Below are positions 1 through 6,945 of a stretch of DNA of 58,522 bases, one piece after another (positions within the stretch are counted from its first letter, which is position 1; every line of letters begins with the position of its first letter). The position numbers and the translations under genes were made by a program. This DNA comes from Gammaproteobacteria bacterium. GTDB lineage: Bacteria > Pseudomonadota > Gammaproteobacteria > UWMA-0217. The notes beneath the pieces are model-generated. The model saw only the letters and a program-made list of their open reading frames with translations. It ran no database searches and had not been told where the DNA came from. Where the stretch lies: NCBI GenBank assembly GCA_026981985.1, contig JALSHZ010000091.1:1-58522 (forward strand), in the 5' to 3' direction.

Positions 1-48
1 ACGAGGGTCTTCTAACGGCGAAAAGTGTTCAATCAAGCAGGCGGTCAC
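1..48 (-). CDS. ISAs1-family transposase, N-terminus only (runs off window)
   Basis: Reading the minus strand from a GTG at 48 gives VTACLIEHFSPLEDPR, and the frame stays open to the window edge. The pattern (hydrophobic-EHF-x-x-L-x-DPR) is the usual opening of ISAs1-type DDE transposases. A good ribosome binding site, aggag (55-59 on the complement), lies a few bases upstream of the GTG. Only 16 residues are visible, so the family is a recognition call, and intactness cannot be judged. It would mean the higBA pair beside it sits next to an insertion sequence. Confidence 0.55.
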   Translation of the reverse strand, partial: MTACLIEHFSPLEDPR

Positions 49-172
49 GGGAAACTCCTAATGTGGTTTCTCTGTATGATCTCATATCTTGCTGGTTTTA
101 TGGGAGTTTATATGCGCTCGCCCTGAGTAAAATGTAAACGCGTTTGGGGGGCTTTTTTCAACTGGCGGGGTC

Positions 173-460
173 TTATGCCGCCGATAATGGTTGAACATGC
201 AATTCATCGCGTCGCTGCTCTGCCTGCCACAGGTCGTACTGTGTCTGTTGGTTTAGCCAGCTTTCTGATGAGGTATTGAACGCGATAGACAGGCGTACGG
301 CCATTTCGGGGCTGATGCCTGCTTTTCCGTTGAGGATCGCAGACAATGTTTTGCGGCTGACGCCAAGCGCTTTCGCCGCATCGGTCACGGTTAACCCCAG
401 CGGTTCAATGCAGAGTTCTTTGATGACTTCGCCTGGATGGGGGGGATTGTGCATTAGCAT
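173..460 (-). CDS. higA: HigA-family antitoxin
   Basis: This 95-residue protein opens with [11 protein letters not shown] and carries an XRE-type helix-turn-helix at about residues 24-60 ([20 protein letters not shown]). Both are hallmarks of the HigA antitoxin and DNA-binding autorepressor family. The C-terminal [11 protein letters not shown] stretch is also typical. ATG 460 is preferred because tgagg lies 7 bases upstream; ATG 454 is possible. It lies downstream of, and overlaps, the toxin gene on the same strand, the toxin-first order typical of higBA. By family precedent it neutralises HigB and represses the operon. Confidence 0.88.
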   Translation of the reverse strand: MLMHNPPHPGEVIKELCIEPLGLTVTDAAKALGVSRKTLSAILNGKAGISPEMAVRLSIAFNTSSESWLNQQTQYDLWQAEQRRDELHVQPLSAA

Positions 461-749
461 GATATGGCCTCAATAGATAGTCTTCATAGTCGACGAGTTC
501 AGCATGAATGCCGTTGAAACGAAAAGTGATTCGCCAGTTACCGCTCACCCTCACCGACCAGTATTCTGACCGCTTGCCCGAGAGTTGATGGAGATACAGT
601 CCTGGTAGATTCATGTCTTCAACCGAGGCAGAGGCATTGAGGCGACCAAGGATCAAGCGGATTCGCTTCGCATGCTTGGCCTGAATGCCGGATTTCTTCC
701 CGGTTTTGAAGAACAGTTCCAGCCCCTTGTGCTTAAAGCTCTGTATCAT
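405..749 (-). CDS. higB: HigB-family toxin (RelE superfamily mRNA interferase), extended C-terminus
   Basis: The first 91 residues match the HigB pattern: [14 protein letters not shown] start, [13 protein letters not shown] core, and [15 protein letters not shown] followed by VDYEDY. These toxins cleave mRNA at the ribosome. The family normally ends VDYxDYH-stop at 92 residues. Here the frame reads GAC TAT CTA TTG AGG and continues for 23 extra residues that overlap higA, giving 114. Removing one T (CTATTGA to CATTGA) would restore His-stop at codon 92. The extension is therefore probably a one-base insertion. ATG 749 is chosen because further upstream start codons fall within the promoter. 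Confidence 0.82.
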   Translation of the reverse strand: MIQSFKHKGLELFFKTGKKSGIQAKHAKRIRLILGRLNASASVEDMNLPGLYLHQLSGKRSEYWSVRVSGNWRITFRFNGIHAELVDYEDYLLRPYHANAQSPPSRRSHQRTLH

Positions 750-756
750 TCTCGGT

Positions 757-785
757 AGTGTAACCTGAGTGGTAACGGGTGTCAA
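757..785 (-). promoter_or_regulatory. sigma-70 promoter for higBA
   Basis: On the minus strand TTGACA (780-785) and TACACT (757-762) are separated by exactly 17 bases. Transcription would begin near 750, immediately next to the higB ATG at 749, so the mRNA may be almost leaderless. An imperfect inverted repeat GTAACC-5-GGTAAC (760-776 region) overlaps the promoter and is a plausible HigA operator. Confidence 0.6.
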
Positions 786-821
786 TTGTTTTTCTGCCAG
801 CGCTGAGCGTTTGCCTCAAGT

Positions 822-1292
822 TCAAACTATTCCCAAGGGCACGTGCCGATGATCCACCACCCGCCGCAGTACAAAGCTTGAATGTACGCCCGCTACGCCG
901 GGAATGCGGGTGATCCGGTTGAGCAGCAGTTCCTGGTAGGCGTCCATGTCGGTGACGACGACTTTCAGTTGATAGTCGGCGTCCTGGCCGGTGATCAGCA
1001 GGCATTCCTGCACCTCTGGCAGGTCGCGGATGGCGGCTTCGAATTGATCGAACTGATCGGCGGTATGGCGTTCCATGGAGATGTGGATCAGCGCCATGAG
1101 CTTGTAACCGAGCTTGCGGGTGTCGAGTTCGGCATGGTAGCTGTGGATGATGCCGGCCTCTTCCAGTGCCTTGACACGGCGCAGGCAGGGCGAGGGTGAG
1201 AGGCCGATGCGATCGGCCAGTTCCTGGTTGCTGATGCGGCCCTCGCGCTGAAGGATGTCGAGAATTTGATGGTCGTATTTGTCGAGTTTCAT
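822..1292 (-). CDS. Lrp/AsnC-family transcriptional regulator
   Basis: This 156-residue protein has an N-terminal winged HTH (DHQILDILQREGRISNQELA, then SPSPCLRRVKALEEAGII) and a C-terminal RAM/AsnC ligand domain (LPEVQECLLITGQDADYQLK, ITRIPGVAGVHSSFVL). These are standard for feast/famine regulators that bind amino acids and form octamers. The start at 1292 (MKLDKYDHQIL) is the family start; a longer open frame upstream is not credible. It is divergent from the leuA gene with a 147-base shared regulatory region, so control of leucine synthesis or of itself is a reasonable inference. The effector is unknown. Confidence 0.9.
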   Translation of the reverse strand: MKLDKYDHQILDILQREGRISNQELADRIGLSPSPCLRRVKALEEAGIIHSYHAELDTRKLGYKLMALIHISMERHTADQFDQFEAAIRDLPEVQECLLITGQDADYQLKVVVTDMDAYQELLLNRITRIPGVAGVHSSFVLRRVVDHRHVPLGIV

Positions 1293-1337
1293 GGCCGGAG
1301 TGGGTTCGTCTGCTGGATTGCTGGAGTATGGCGCAAT

Positions 1338-1371
1338 AATCTGCGTGTTGCACCCATTATTCAAGCAGATT
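1338..1371. promoter_or_regulatory. inverted repeat, candidate regulator site
   Basis: AATCTGC (1338-1344) and GCAGATT (1365-1371) form a perfect 7-base inverted repeat 20 bases apart. It lies in the divergent gap between the Lrp-like gene and leuA. Position suits an operator for the Lrp-like protein; that link is inference. Confidence 0.35.
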
Positions 1372-1439
1372 TCGCAATCATCTTTCGGATCGCTTGTTAT
1401 ACCCTGTACGCATATTGAGAATTTACGGCAGGTGCTGTC

Positions 1440-3107
1440 ATGCAAGTATTCGATCACACAAAATATCAACCTGCGCCGCGGGTGCAAAACAACGATCGGC
1501 AGTGGCCCGACCAGGTCATCAGCCAGGCGCCGATCTGGGCCAGCGTCGATCTGCGCGATGGCAATCAGGCGTTGCTGGAGCCGATGACGGTCGAGCAAAA
1601 GCGTCGCATGTGGGCGCTGCTGGTCAGTATGGGTTTGAAGCAGATCGAGGTGGGCTTTCCTTCGGCCAGTCAGCATGAATATGACTTTCTGCGCTGGTTG
1701 ATCGAAGCGAGGCAGATCCCGGAGGATGTGACCGTGCAGGTGCTGGTGCAGGCGCGCGAGGACTTGATCGTGCGTACTTTCGAGGCGCTAGAGGGCGTAC
1801 ATGCCGCGATTGTCCATGTCTATAACTCCACCTCGCCGACGCAGCGGGAGAAGGTTTTCCGCCAGTCGCGAGAGGGCATCGTCGAGATTGCGCGAAATGG
1901 CGCAAGCCTGTTGCAGCGCGAGGCCCGCAAGTACCCCGAAACCCGCTGGACATTCCAGTATTCGCCCGAGAGTTTTACCGCGACCGAAGTCGATTTTGCG
2001 GTGGAGATCTGCGATGCCGTCATCGACGTGTGGCAGCCGACACCGCAAGCGCCGGCAATCATCAATCTGCCGGCGACGGTGGAGGTGGCAACGCCGAATG
2101 TTTTCGCCGATCAGGTCGAGCTGTTCTGTCGTGGTGTGAGTCAGCGTGACAGCATCGTCGTCTCCGTTCATACCCACAATGACCGGGGCGGCGCGGTCGC
2201 GGCGGCGGAGCTGGCATTGCTGGCGGGGGCCGATCGGGTCGAGGGCACCTTGCTGGGCAATGGCGAGCGCACCGGGAATATGGATATTGTCACGCTGGCC
2301 ATGAATCTCTACAGCCAGGGCATCGATCCGCAGCTCGATCTGTCGAATCCCGACGAGATGATTGCCACCTACCGGGAGTGCACCGGCTTACCCGTGCATC
2401 CGCGCCACCCCTGGGTTGGCGAGCTGGTCTATACCGCGTTCTCTGGCAGCCATCAGGACGCGATTCGTAAATGTCTCGCGGTACAACGCGATGATGAGCC
2501 GTGGGATGTGGCCTATCTGCCGATCGACCCGGCTGATCTCGGGCGCGACTATCAGGCGGTGATTCGTGTCAACAGCCAGTCGGGCAAGGGCGGTATCGCC
2601 TTTGTGCTGGAGCGTGATTTCGGCCTCCATCTGCCGCGCTGGATGCAGGTCGAGCTGGCACAGGCGGTGCAGCGCGAAAGTGAGCGCCGCAAGGGGGAGA
2701 TCGGCGGCGACGAGATTCAGCAGATTTTTCACGATCACTTTGTCCACGATAAAGCACCGCTGCGCCTGCTTGACTATCAGCTGAAGCGCGATGGCAGTGA
2801 TGAAATTGCCATGCGAATCATGCACGATGGTGAAGAGATACTGTTACAAGGGGCCGGCGAAGGGGCGATTGCCGCATTCGTCAATGCCTGGTCGCGCTGC
2901 TCAGGTCAGCGGCTGTCGGTGGTCGACTACAGCGAGCACGCGCTGGGCGAGGGCACGGACGCAGAGGCCGTGGCCTATGTGTTGCTGAACGTCGATGGTG
3001 TCCGTGTCGCTGGCGCGGCATTCAGCAAGGACACGGTGTTGGCGTCGCTGCGCGCGGTGATCTCCGGGCTGAATCGGGCGCGGCTGGCCGTCGAGGTGGC
3101 AGCGTAA
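1440..3107 (+). CDS. leuA: 2-isopropylmalate synthase, type 2 (LeuA)
   Basis: This 555-residue enzyme condenses acetyl-CoA with 2-oxoisovalerate, the first committed step of leucine synthesis. It opens with the yeast/actinobacterial-type LeuA signature (FDHTKYQPAPRV, then DLRDGNQALLEPM with DLRDGNQ at 37-43). The metal-binding HTHND motif is at 244-248, and GNGERTGNMD also fits the TIM-barrel domain. The C-terminal part (from about 440; LLDYQLKR, GEGAIAAFVNA) matches the leucine-feedback regulatory domain. Length agrees with the type-2 branch and not with the roughly 515-residue E. coli type. It stands alone, not with leuBCD. Confidence 0.95.
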   Translation: MQVFDHTKYQPAPRVQNNDRQWPDQVISQAPIWASVDLRDGNQALLEPMTVEQKRRMWALLVSMGLKQIEVGFPSASQHEYDFLRWLIEARQIPEDVTVQVLVQAREDLIVRTFEALEGVHAAIVHVYNSTSPTQREKVFRQSREGIVEIARNGASLLQREARKYPETRWTFQYSPESFTATEVDFAVEICDAVIDVWQPTPQAPAIINLPATVEVATPNVFADQVELFCRGVSQRDSIVVSVHTHNDRGGAVAAAELALLAGADRVEGTLLGNGERTGNMDIVTLAMNLYSQGIDPQLDLSNPDEMIATYRECTGLPVHPRHPWVGELVYTAFSGSHQDAIRKCLAVQRDDEPWDVAYLPIDPADLGRDYQAVIRVNSQSGKGGIAFVLERDFGLHLPRWMQVELAQAVQRESERRKGEIGGDEIQQIFHDHFVHDKAPLRLLDYQLKRDGSDEIAMRIMHDGEEILLQGAGEGAIAAFVNAWSRCSGQRLSVVDYSEHALGEGTDAEAVAYVLLNVDGVRVAGAAFSKDTVLASLRAVISGLNRARLAVEVAA

Positions 3108-3141
3108 CCTCGCAGCACAGGGTAATGCCGGTGACCAAAAA

Positions 3142-3214
3142 CGTAGGGTGGGCGCGCGAAGAGCGTGCCCACCACAAGGATCAAGGTGGGCACCTGGACG
3201 GCGCCCACCCTACG
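3142..3214. repeat. nested inverted repeat of the GTAGGGTGGGC type
   Basis: CGTAGGGTGGGCGC (3142-3155) is exactly complementary to GCGCCCACCCTACG (3201-3214). An inner pair GTGCCCACC (3165-3173) / GGTGGGCAC (3185-3193) nests inside. This resembles a common dispersed extragenic repeat in proteobacterial genomes. It lies between leuA and the next gene and could fold into a long hairpin in the transcript. Confidence 0.75.
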
Positions 3215-3335
3215 GCTTGACAGCGGCAAGATGCCGGGGGTCCCAGGTGCGCACCATTGGCGTGGAATTACGCCGAAACCACCGCATGCTGTGATACAGT
3301 TCGTCGTTTGAACAACAACGCCTCAGGAAACAGGA

Positions 3336-3632
3336 ATGAGTGAAGAACTGGTACTCTCGGATCAATTGATCAACGACGTCAAGGCCGTGCTGGAAAAGCA
3401 CGACCCGCAGGCAACAGAAGGGCTGATCGGCGTGCAGTACACGGCGGCCATCATGGGTTATATGCTGGGCGAGCTGAATCTGCCCGCTGACCGCAAGCAG
3501 GCGATTCTGGACCAGCTGGGCGGTTTTGCCGTCGATATCATGCGGCAGGTGGAACAGCGTAATTCGCCCGTGCCGCCACCACCACCGGCAGCTGCCAATG
3601 CTTTCGGTATCTGGAAACCGGGCATGTCCTGA
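3336..3632 (+). CDS. hypothetical protein, proline-rich tail
   Basis: This 98-residue protein is not recognised. Residues 1-75 look alpha-helical and acidic (VKAVLEKHDPQATEG, AIMGYMLGELNLPADRKQAI). A run of five prolines (PVPPPPPAAAN) follows, then a short tail ending WKPGMS. There is no signal peptide or membrane span. It is 24 bases upstream of the DUF6164-like gene and in the same direction, so the two may be co-transcribed with ppx. Codon use looks like the neighbours. Function unknown. Confidence 0.65.
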   Translation: MSEELVLSDQLINDVKAVLEKHDPQATEGLIGVQYTAAIMGYMLGELNLPADRKQAILDQLGGFAVDIMRQVEQRNSPVPPPPPAAANAFGIWKPGMS

Positions 3633-3656
3633 GTTCGGGACGAGGCCCGCTCGCTG

Positions 3657-4034
3657 ATGGCGAAAAAGCTCATAGTCATGCGCAACATGCCCGACGATGA
3701 AGTCGAGGACATCGAGGCGCTGTTGACCGACGCCGGCATTGCGTTCTATCAAACGCCCGCCGGCAACTGGGGCATCTCGATGCCAGCCTTCTGGATCGAG
3801 GATGCGAGCGAATACCCGCGTGCGAAAGCGTTGCTGGATCGTTACCAGGAACAACGCCAGCAGCGCGTTCGTGCCGAGTTCGAGGCACTGAAGCGGGCAG
3901 GGAAGCAGCGCACGATTATCGATGAAATCCGCGAAAAGCCGCTGCGCTTTTTGATCACGATTGCCTTTATTGGGTTCCTGCTCTATATCACCCTTTACCC
4001 TTTTATCAATTTTCTTTCAGGTTCGGATCGTTGA
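3657..4034 (+). CDS. DUF6164-like small membrane protein
   Basis: This 125-residue protein has an N-terminal signal-transducing-like domain (residues 1-65; MPDDEVEDIEALLTDAGIAF, then GNWGISMPAFWI). A charged helix follows (about 66-98; RYQEQRQQRVRAEFEALKRA), then a C-terminal membrane segment (about 106-121; FLITIAFIGFLLYITLYPF). This arrangement matches a family I recall as DUF6164, of unknown function. The N-terminal domain recalls the DUF2007 putative signal-transducing fold. It sits 18 bases before ppx. Confidence 0.7.
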   Translation: MAKKLIVMRNMPDDEVEDIEALLTDAGIAFYQTPAGNWGISMPAFWIEDASEYPRAKALLDRYQEQRQQRVRAEFEALKRAGKQRTIIDEIREKPLRFLITIAFIGFLLYITLYPFINFLSGSDR

Positions 4035-4052
4035 TCCGCCTGCAGCGAAACC

Positions 4053-5564
4053 ATGACTGATACCCAACCCGATACTTCCCCGGTCGCGGAGCATTTGGCC
4101 GCTGTCGATCTTGGCTCCAACAGTTTTCACATGGTGGTGGCGCGTCTTGACGACGGGCATCTCAAGATCATTGACCGCATCAAGGAGATGGTGCGCCTCG
4201 GTGGTGGTCTTGATGAGAACAATAATCTCAGTGAAGAAGCGCAGGAACGTGCGCTGGCCTGTCTGAAGCGTTTCGGTGAACGGGTCAAGGATCTGCCCTA
4301 TGGCAATGTGGCCGCCGTGGGCACCAATACACTGCGCATGTCGAACAATGCGCGCGAATTTCTTTTTCGTGCGCAGCTGGCTTTGGGGCATCCGATTTCG
4401 GTGATTGGTGGACGCGAGGAGGCACGGCTTATTTATCTCGGCGTGTCGCACTCGCTTGCCAGTGATGAAGGGCAGCGTTTTGTCATGGACATCGGCGGCG
4501 GCAGCACTGAGCTGATTATTGGCGAAGGCTTCGAACCGATCCACCTGGAAAGCCTGCACATGGGCTGTGTCAGCATGAGCCGCCGTTTCTTCGCCGACGG
4601 CAGGCTGGGAAAAAAAAGCTGGCGGCGCGCCAATACGGCAGCCCACCTCGAACTGCGGCCTTTCAAAAAGAATTTCCGCCAGATCGGCTGGGAATCGGCG
4701 ACGGGTGCGTCCGGCACGATCAAGGCCGTGCACAGCGTCATCCAGGCGATGGGCATCGACCCTTATGTGATTACACTGGAAGGCATGTATGCGGTGCGTG
4801 ACGCAATGATAGCCGCAGGACGTGTCGACAAGCTGGAGCTGCCGGGGCTCAGCGAAGAACGCAGGCCGGTATTTGCCGGTGGCCTTGCAGTGCTTATTGC
4901 CACATTCGAAGCGCTGCGGATCGATAAAATGCGTGTGTCCGACGGGGCGCTCCGCGAAGGCCTGATTTACGACCGGCTGGGGCGTTTTCAGCATCAGGAT
5001 ATTCGTGTCAAAACCGTGGCCGACATGCAAAAGCGTTTTCAGGTCAGTCCCAGCCATGCGCGTCGCGTCAGCAAGACCGCACACGATTTGTTTTGCCTCG
5101 TAGAGAAAGACTGGGGTCTGACGTTGGAGCACAGCGAGTTGTTGCACTGGGCTGCCAGCCTGCATGAAGTGGGTCTGATCATTTCTCATAGTGGATACCA
5201 GCGTCACGGCGCCTATATGATCGACAACGCTGATCTGCCCGGGTTTTCACTGGAAGAGCAGGACTGGATGAGCGTTCTAGTACGCTGTCACCGGCGCAAG
5301 ATCAGCCCCGCATTATTTGAAACCCTGCCCAGCACAGAACGTGAAGCAGCAATGAAACTGGCCGTGTTACTGCGTATTGCCACCGTGCTGCATCGCTCGC
5401 GCGATGACGAAACGGCAAGCATCAAAAAAATGGAGATCGACGGCCACAAGATCAAAATCCGCTTCCGCAAGCACGACTTGGACAATCGCCTGCTGCTCAG
5501 CGCCGATCTCAAGCAGGAGGCCAATGACCTCAAAGCGATTGGCTTCAAGTTGAAATTCAAATGA
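4053..5564 (+). CDS. ppx: exopolyphosphatase (Ppx/GppA family)
   Basis: This 503-residue protein would degrade polyphosphate from its ends, releasing phosphate. The actin-like ATPase fold is shown by DLGSNSFHMV (19-28), REEA (121-124, containing the catalytic Glu position) and DIGGGSTEL (146-154). The C-terminal half has the HD-like domain (LHWAASLHEVGLIISHSGYQ) typical of long Ppx enzymes. GppA-type pppGpp hydrolysis cannot be excluded by eye, but the full length and RQIGW/GASGTIKA region favour Ppx. No ppk is adjacent in this window. Confidence 0.92.
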   Translation: MTDTQPDTSPVAEHLAAVDLGSNSFHMVVARLDDGHLKIIDRIKEMVRLGGGLDENNNLSEEAQERALACLKRFGERVKDLPYGNVAAVGTNTLRMSNNAREFLFRAQLALGHPISVIGGREEARLIYLGVSHSLASDEGQRFVMDIGGGSTELIIGEGFEPIHLESLHMGCVSMSRRFFADGRLGKKSWRRANTAAHLELRPFKKNFRQIGWESATGASGTIKAVHSVIQAMGIDPYVITLEGMYAVRDAMIAAGRVDKLELPGLSEERRPVFAGGLAVLIATFEALRIDKMRVSDGALREGLIYDRLGRFQHQDIRVKTVADMQKRFQVSPSHARRVSKTAHDLFCLVEKDWGLTLEHSELLHWAASLHEVGLIISHSGYQRHGAYMIDNADLPGFSLEEQDWMSVLVRCHRRKISPALFETLPSTEREAAMKLAVLLRIATVLHRSRDDETASIKKMEIDGHKIKIRFRKHDLDNRLLLSADLKQEANDLKAIGFKLKFK

Positions 5565-5589
5565 CATTTGTGCATTTTAAATTGCGACA

Positions 5590-5892
5590 ATGAAACACTA
5601 TCTGCTAATGGCAATCATGGTCTCGATCGTGATGCTGTATCTTTATCTCAAGGTCACCGGACGCATCCGGCTGTCCGATCTCGATATCGTCCCCGTACTG
5701 GTCATCAAAGCCGTACTTTTTATTGTCAGCGGCGGTTTCTACGCATTACTGATCGCCAAATTCCTTCGCGCCACCCTGGGTTACGATGCCACCCCCCTGT
5801 CAATCGCTATCTACCTGCTGGGAGTCAGTGCTGCATTGATTGCTGCTTTCTATTCGACGCGCTGGTTGACGGATGAGAAGGGGGTCTTTTGA
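5590..5892 (+). CDS. small integral membrane protein, unknown
   Basis: This 100-residue protein has three likely membrane segments (about 4-20, 35-58 and 70-90), separated by short polar loops. The first loop contains LKVTGRIRLSDLDIVP. It ends DEKGVF. I do not recognise a family. It begins 25 bases after ppx in the same direction, without a strong ribosome binding site. It could be the last gene of the ppx unit. It is followed by a long non-coding stretch. Confidence 0.6.
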   Translation: MKHYLLMAIMVSIVMLYLYLKVTGRIRLSDLDIVPVLVIKAVLFIVSGGFYALLIAKFLRATLGYDATPLSIAIYLLGVSAALIAAFYSTRWLTDEKGVF

Positions 5893-6076
5893 TGCTATCT
5901 CGCCGTGGTAAAGAGAGAGTCCATTTGGGAATAGCACACGGTGGGGCTCGGCAGTCGATGAGGCATCCGTGGTTCGTCGAGTGCGGAAAAAAGGGCTTTC
6001 CCGCTTGACTGATGCGCTTGGATCTTATTGATATTTAATCGCTTTCTACTTTTTCCCCCTTCCGTTGTTCATTTGC

Positions 6077-6136
6077 TTTACACCCACGATATCGGTGCAA
6101 TGCTGCTATCCATGGGGCAATCACTCAATGTGTAAA
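6077..6136. promoter_or_regulatory. candidate upstream activator sites
   Basis: TTTACAC (6077-6083) and GTGTAAA (6130-6136) are perfect inverted copies 46 bases apart. Just inside the first is an imperfect palindrome centred on GATATC (CACGATATCGGTG, 6085-6097). They lie about 100-160 bases upstream of the predicted sigma-54 start, the usual distance for enhancer-binding activators. Assignment to the regulator at 12505 is inference. Confidence 0.35.
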
Positions 6137-6210
6137 CATCGTGAACAATGTAGCGCTGATTTTCGTCATCGCTGAAATAGAAAAGCACCAATAAACAACG
6201 ACTTGCATTC

Positions 6211-6227
6211 TTGGCACGACTCCTGCA
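6211..6227 (+). promoter_or_regulatory. sigma-54 (-24/-12) promoter of the Fap-like operon
   Basis: TTGGCACGACTCCTGCA fits the RpoN consensus TTGGCACG-N4-TTGCA. The invariant GG (6213-6214) and GC (6225-6226) are exactly 12 bases apart, as required. Transcription would start near 6238, giving a leader of about 20 bases before the AGGAGG (6247-6252) and ATG (6257). The same cluster encodes a sigma-54 activator with an intact GAFTGA loop, which supports the call. Confidence 0.82.
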
Positions 6228-6256
6228 CTACCAACCAGCAGACACCAGGAGGCGTT

Positions 6257-6919
6257 ATGTCGAGTAATAGCAATATTTTCAGAATTTCATCTGTTGGAAA
6301 GGGTCGAAGGAAATTCGCCGTGGCCCGTGTAGTGTTGTGTTCGGTGCTCGCTATGGCTGGCTGGACACAGTTCGTGGCGGCTGCGGAGCCATACGGCACG
6401 TTGAACGATGCGGCTATTTCCAATGCCGCATTGAGCAATGTCAGTGGCATTGTGGGTGTGAATCAGGCGGCTGGGGATTTCAACCTGCAGGCCAATGCCC
6501 GCGCTATTGCCATTTCGGGCAACGGCCAGGTGAGTGCCGATATTGAGCAGTTTTCTTCTTTAGCGGGGAGCACGGCGGCGGATGTCTCTGTCACCTCGAT
6601 CAAGGACAATGCTTTTCAAAATACATCCGGGCTATTGTCCATCAACCAAGCAAGTGGTTCGGGCAATCTCGAATCCAACACGATTCTTATTTCACCTTAC
6701 ATCCCGCAGGGGGAGCTGTCAGATGATCTTTTGTCACAGGCTTCGCTGGATGTCGCAAGTTTTTCAGACAAGGAGGAGCGTAGTTCTTCAGACACGCTGC
6801 GCACTGTCAATGTGGATGCAACAGCCTTTCGAGGCGTCCGGGGAGTGTTACAACTCAACCAGGCAGCAGGGATGCACAATGTCACACAAAATCGTGTGTT
6901 AATGCAAACCAATGATTAA
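6257..6919 (+). CDS. secreted Fap-type repeat protein (FapB-like)
   Basis: This 220-residue protein starts at ATG 6257 behind a strong AGGAGG. A basic N-region and hydrophobic stretch (about 19-42, ending VAAA) form a Sec signal. Three imperfect copies of one motif follow at about 57-86 (NVSGIVGVNQAAGDFNLQAN), 118-146 (NTSGLLSINQASGSGNLESN) and 189-216 (GVRGVLQLNQAAGMHNVTQN), separated by linkers. This Asn/Gln/Gly pattern and the repeat-linker-repeat layout resemble Pseudomonas FapB/FapC amyloid proteins, as recalled. FapB is the proposed minor or nucleator subunit. The mature protein has no cysteine. It is the first gene after the sigma-54 promoter. Confidence 0.7.
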   Translation: MSSNSNIFRISSVGKGRRKFAVARVVLCSVLAMAGWTQFVAAAEPYGTLNDAAISNAALSNVSGIVGVNQAAGDFNLQANARAIAISGNGQVSADIEQFSSLAGSTAADVSVTSIKDNAFQNTSGLLSINQASGSGNLESNTILISPYIPQGELSDDLLSQASLDVASFSDKEERSSSDTLRTVNVDATAFRGVRGVLQLNQAAGMHNVTQNRVLMQTND

Positions 6920-6945
6920 ACATCAATTCGGGAGATACCACTCTT

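Larger units (their letters stand above)
5893..6256 (+). other. regulatory gap upstream of the Fap-like operon
   Basis: These 364 bases contain no credible gene. They hold the sigma-54 promoter (6211-6227) and, 75 to 160 bases upstream of it, candidate activator sites. The sequence becomes AT-richer from about 6030, with T-runs, as is common at bending or integration-host-factor sites. No strong terminator for the preceding gene is visible. Confidence 0.6.

Noticed and set aside
733-1353. Long Arg/His-rich open frames on the minus strand over the Lrp-like gene
   Set aside because: They lie in another frame of a real gene, have low-complexity Arg/Pro/His composition and no ribosome site.
4017-5207. 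396-codon open frame antisense to ppx
   Set aside because: It exists because of the GC-rich codon bias of ppx; composition is not protein-like, and ppx itself is unmistakable.
5973-6012. Hairpin-like GCGGAAAAAAGGGCTTTCCCGC as a terminator after the small membrane-protein gene
   Set aside because: The stem is imperfect and no T-run follows, so I could not support it.
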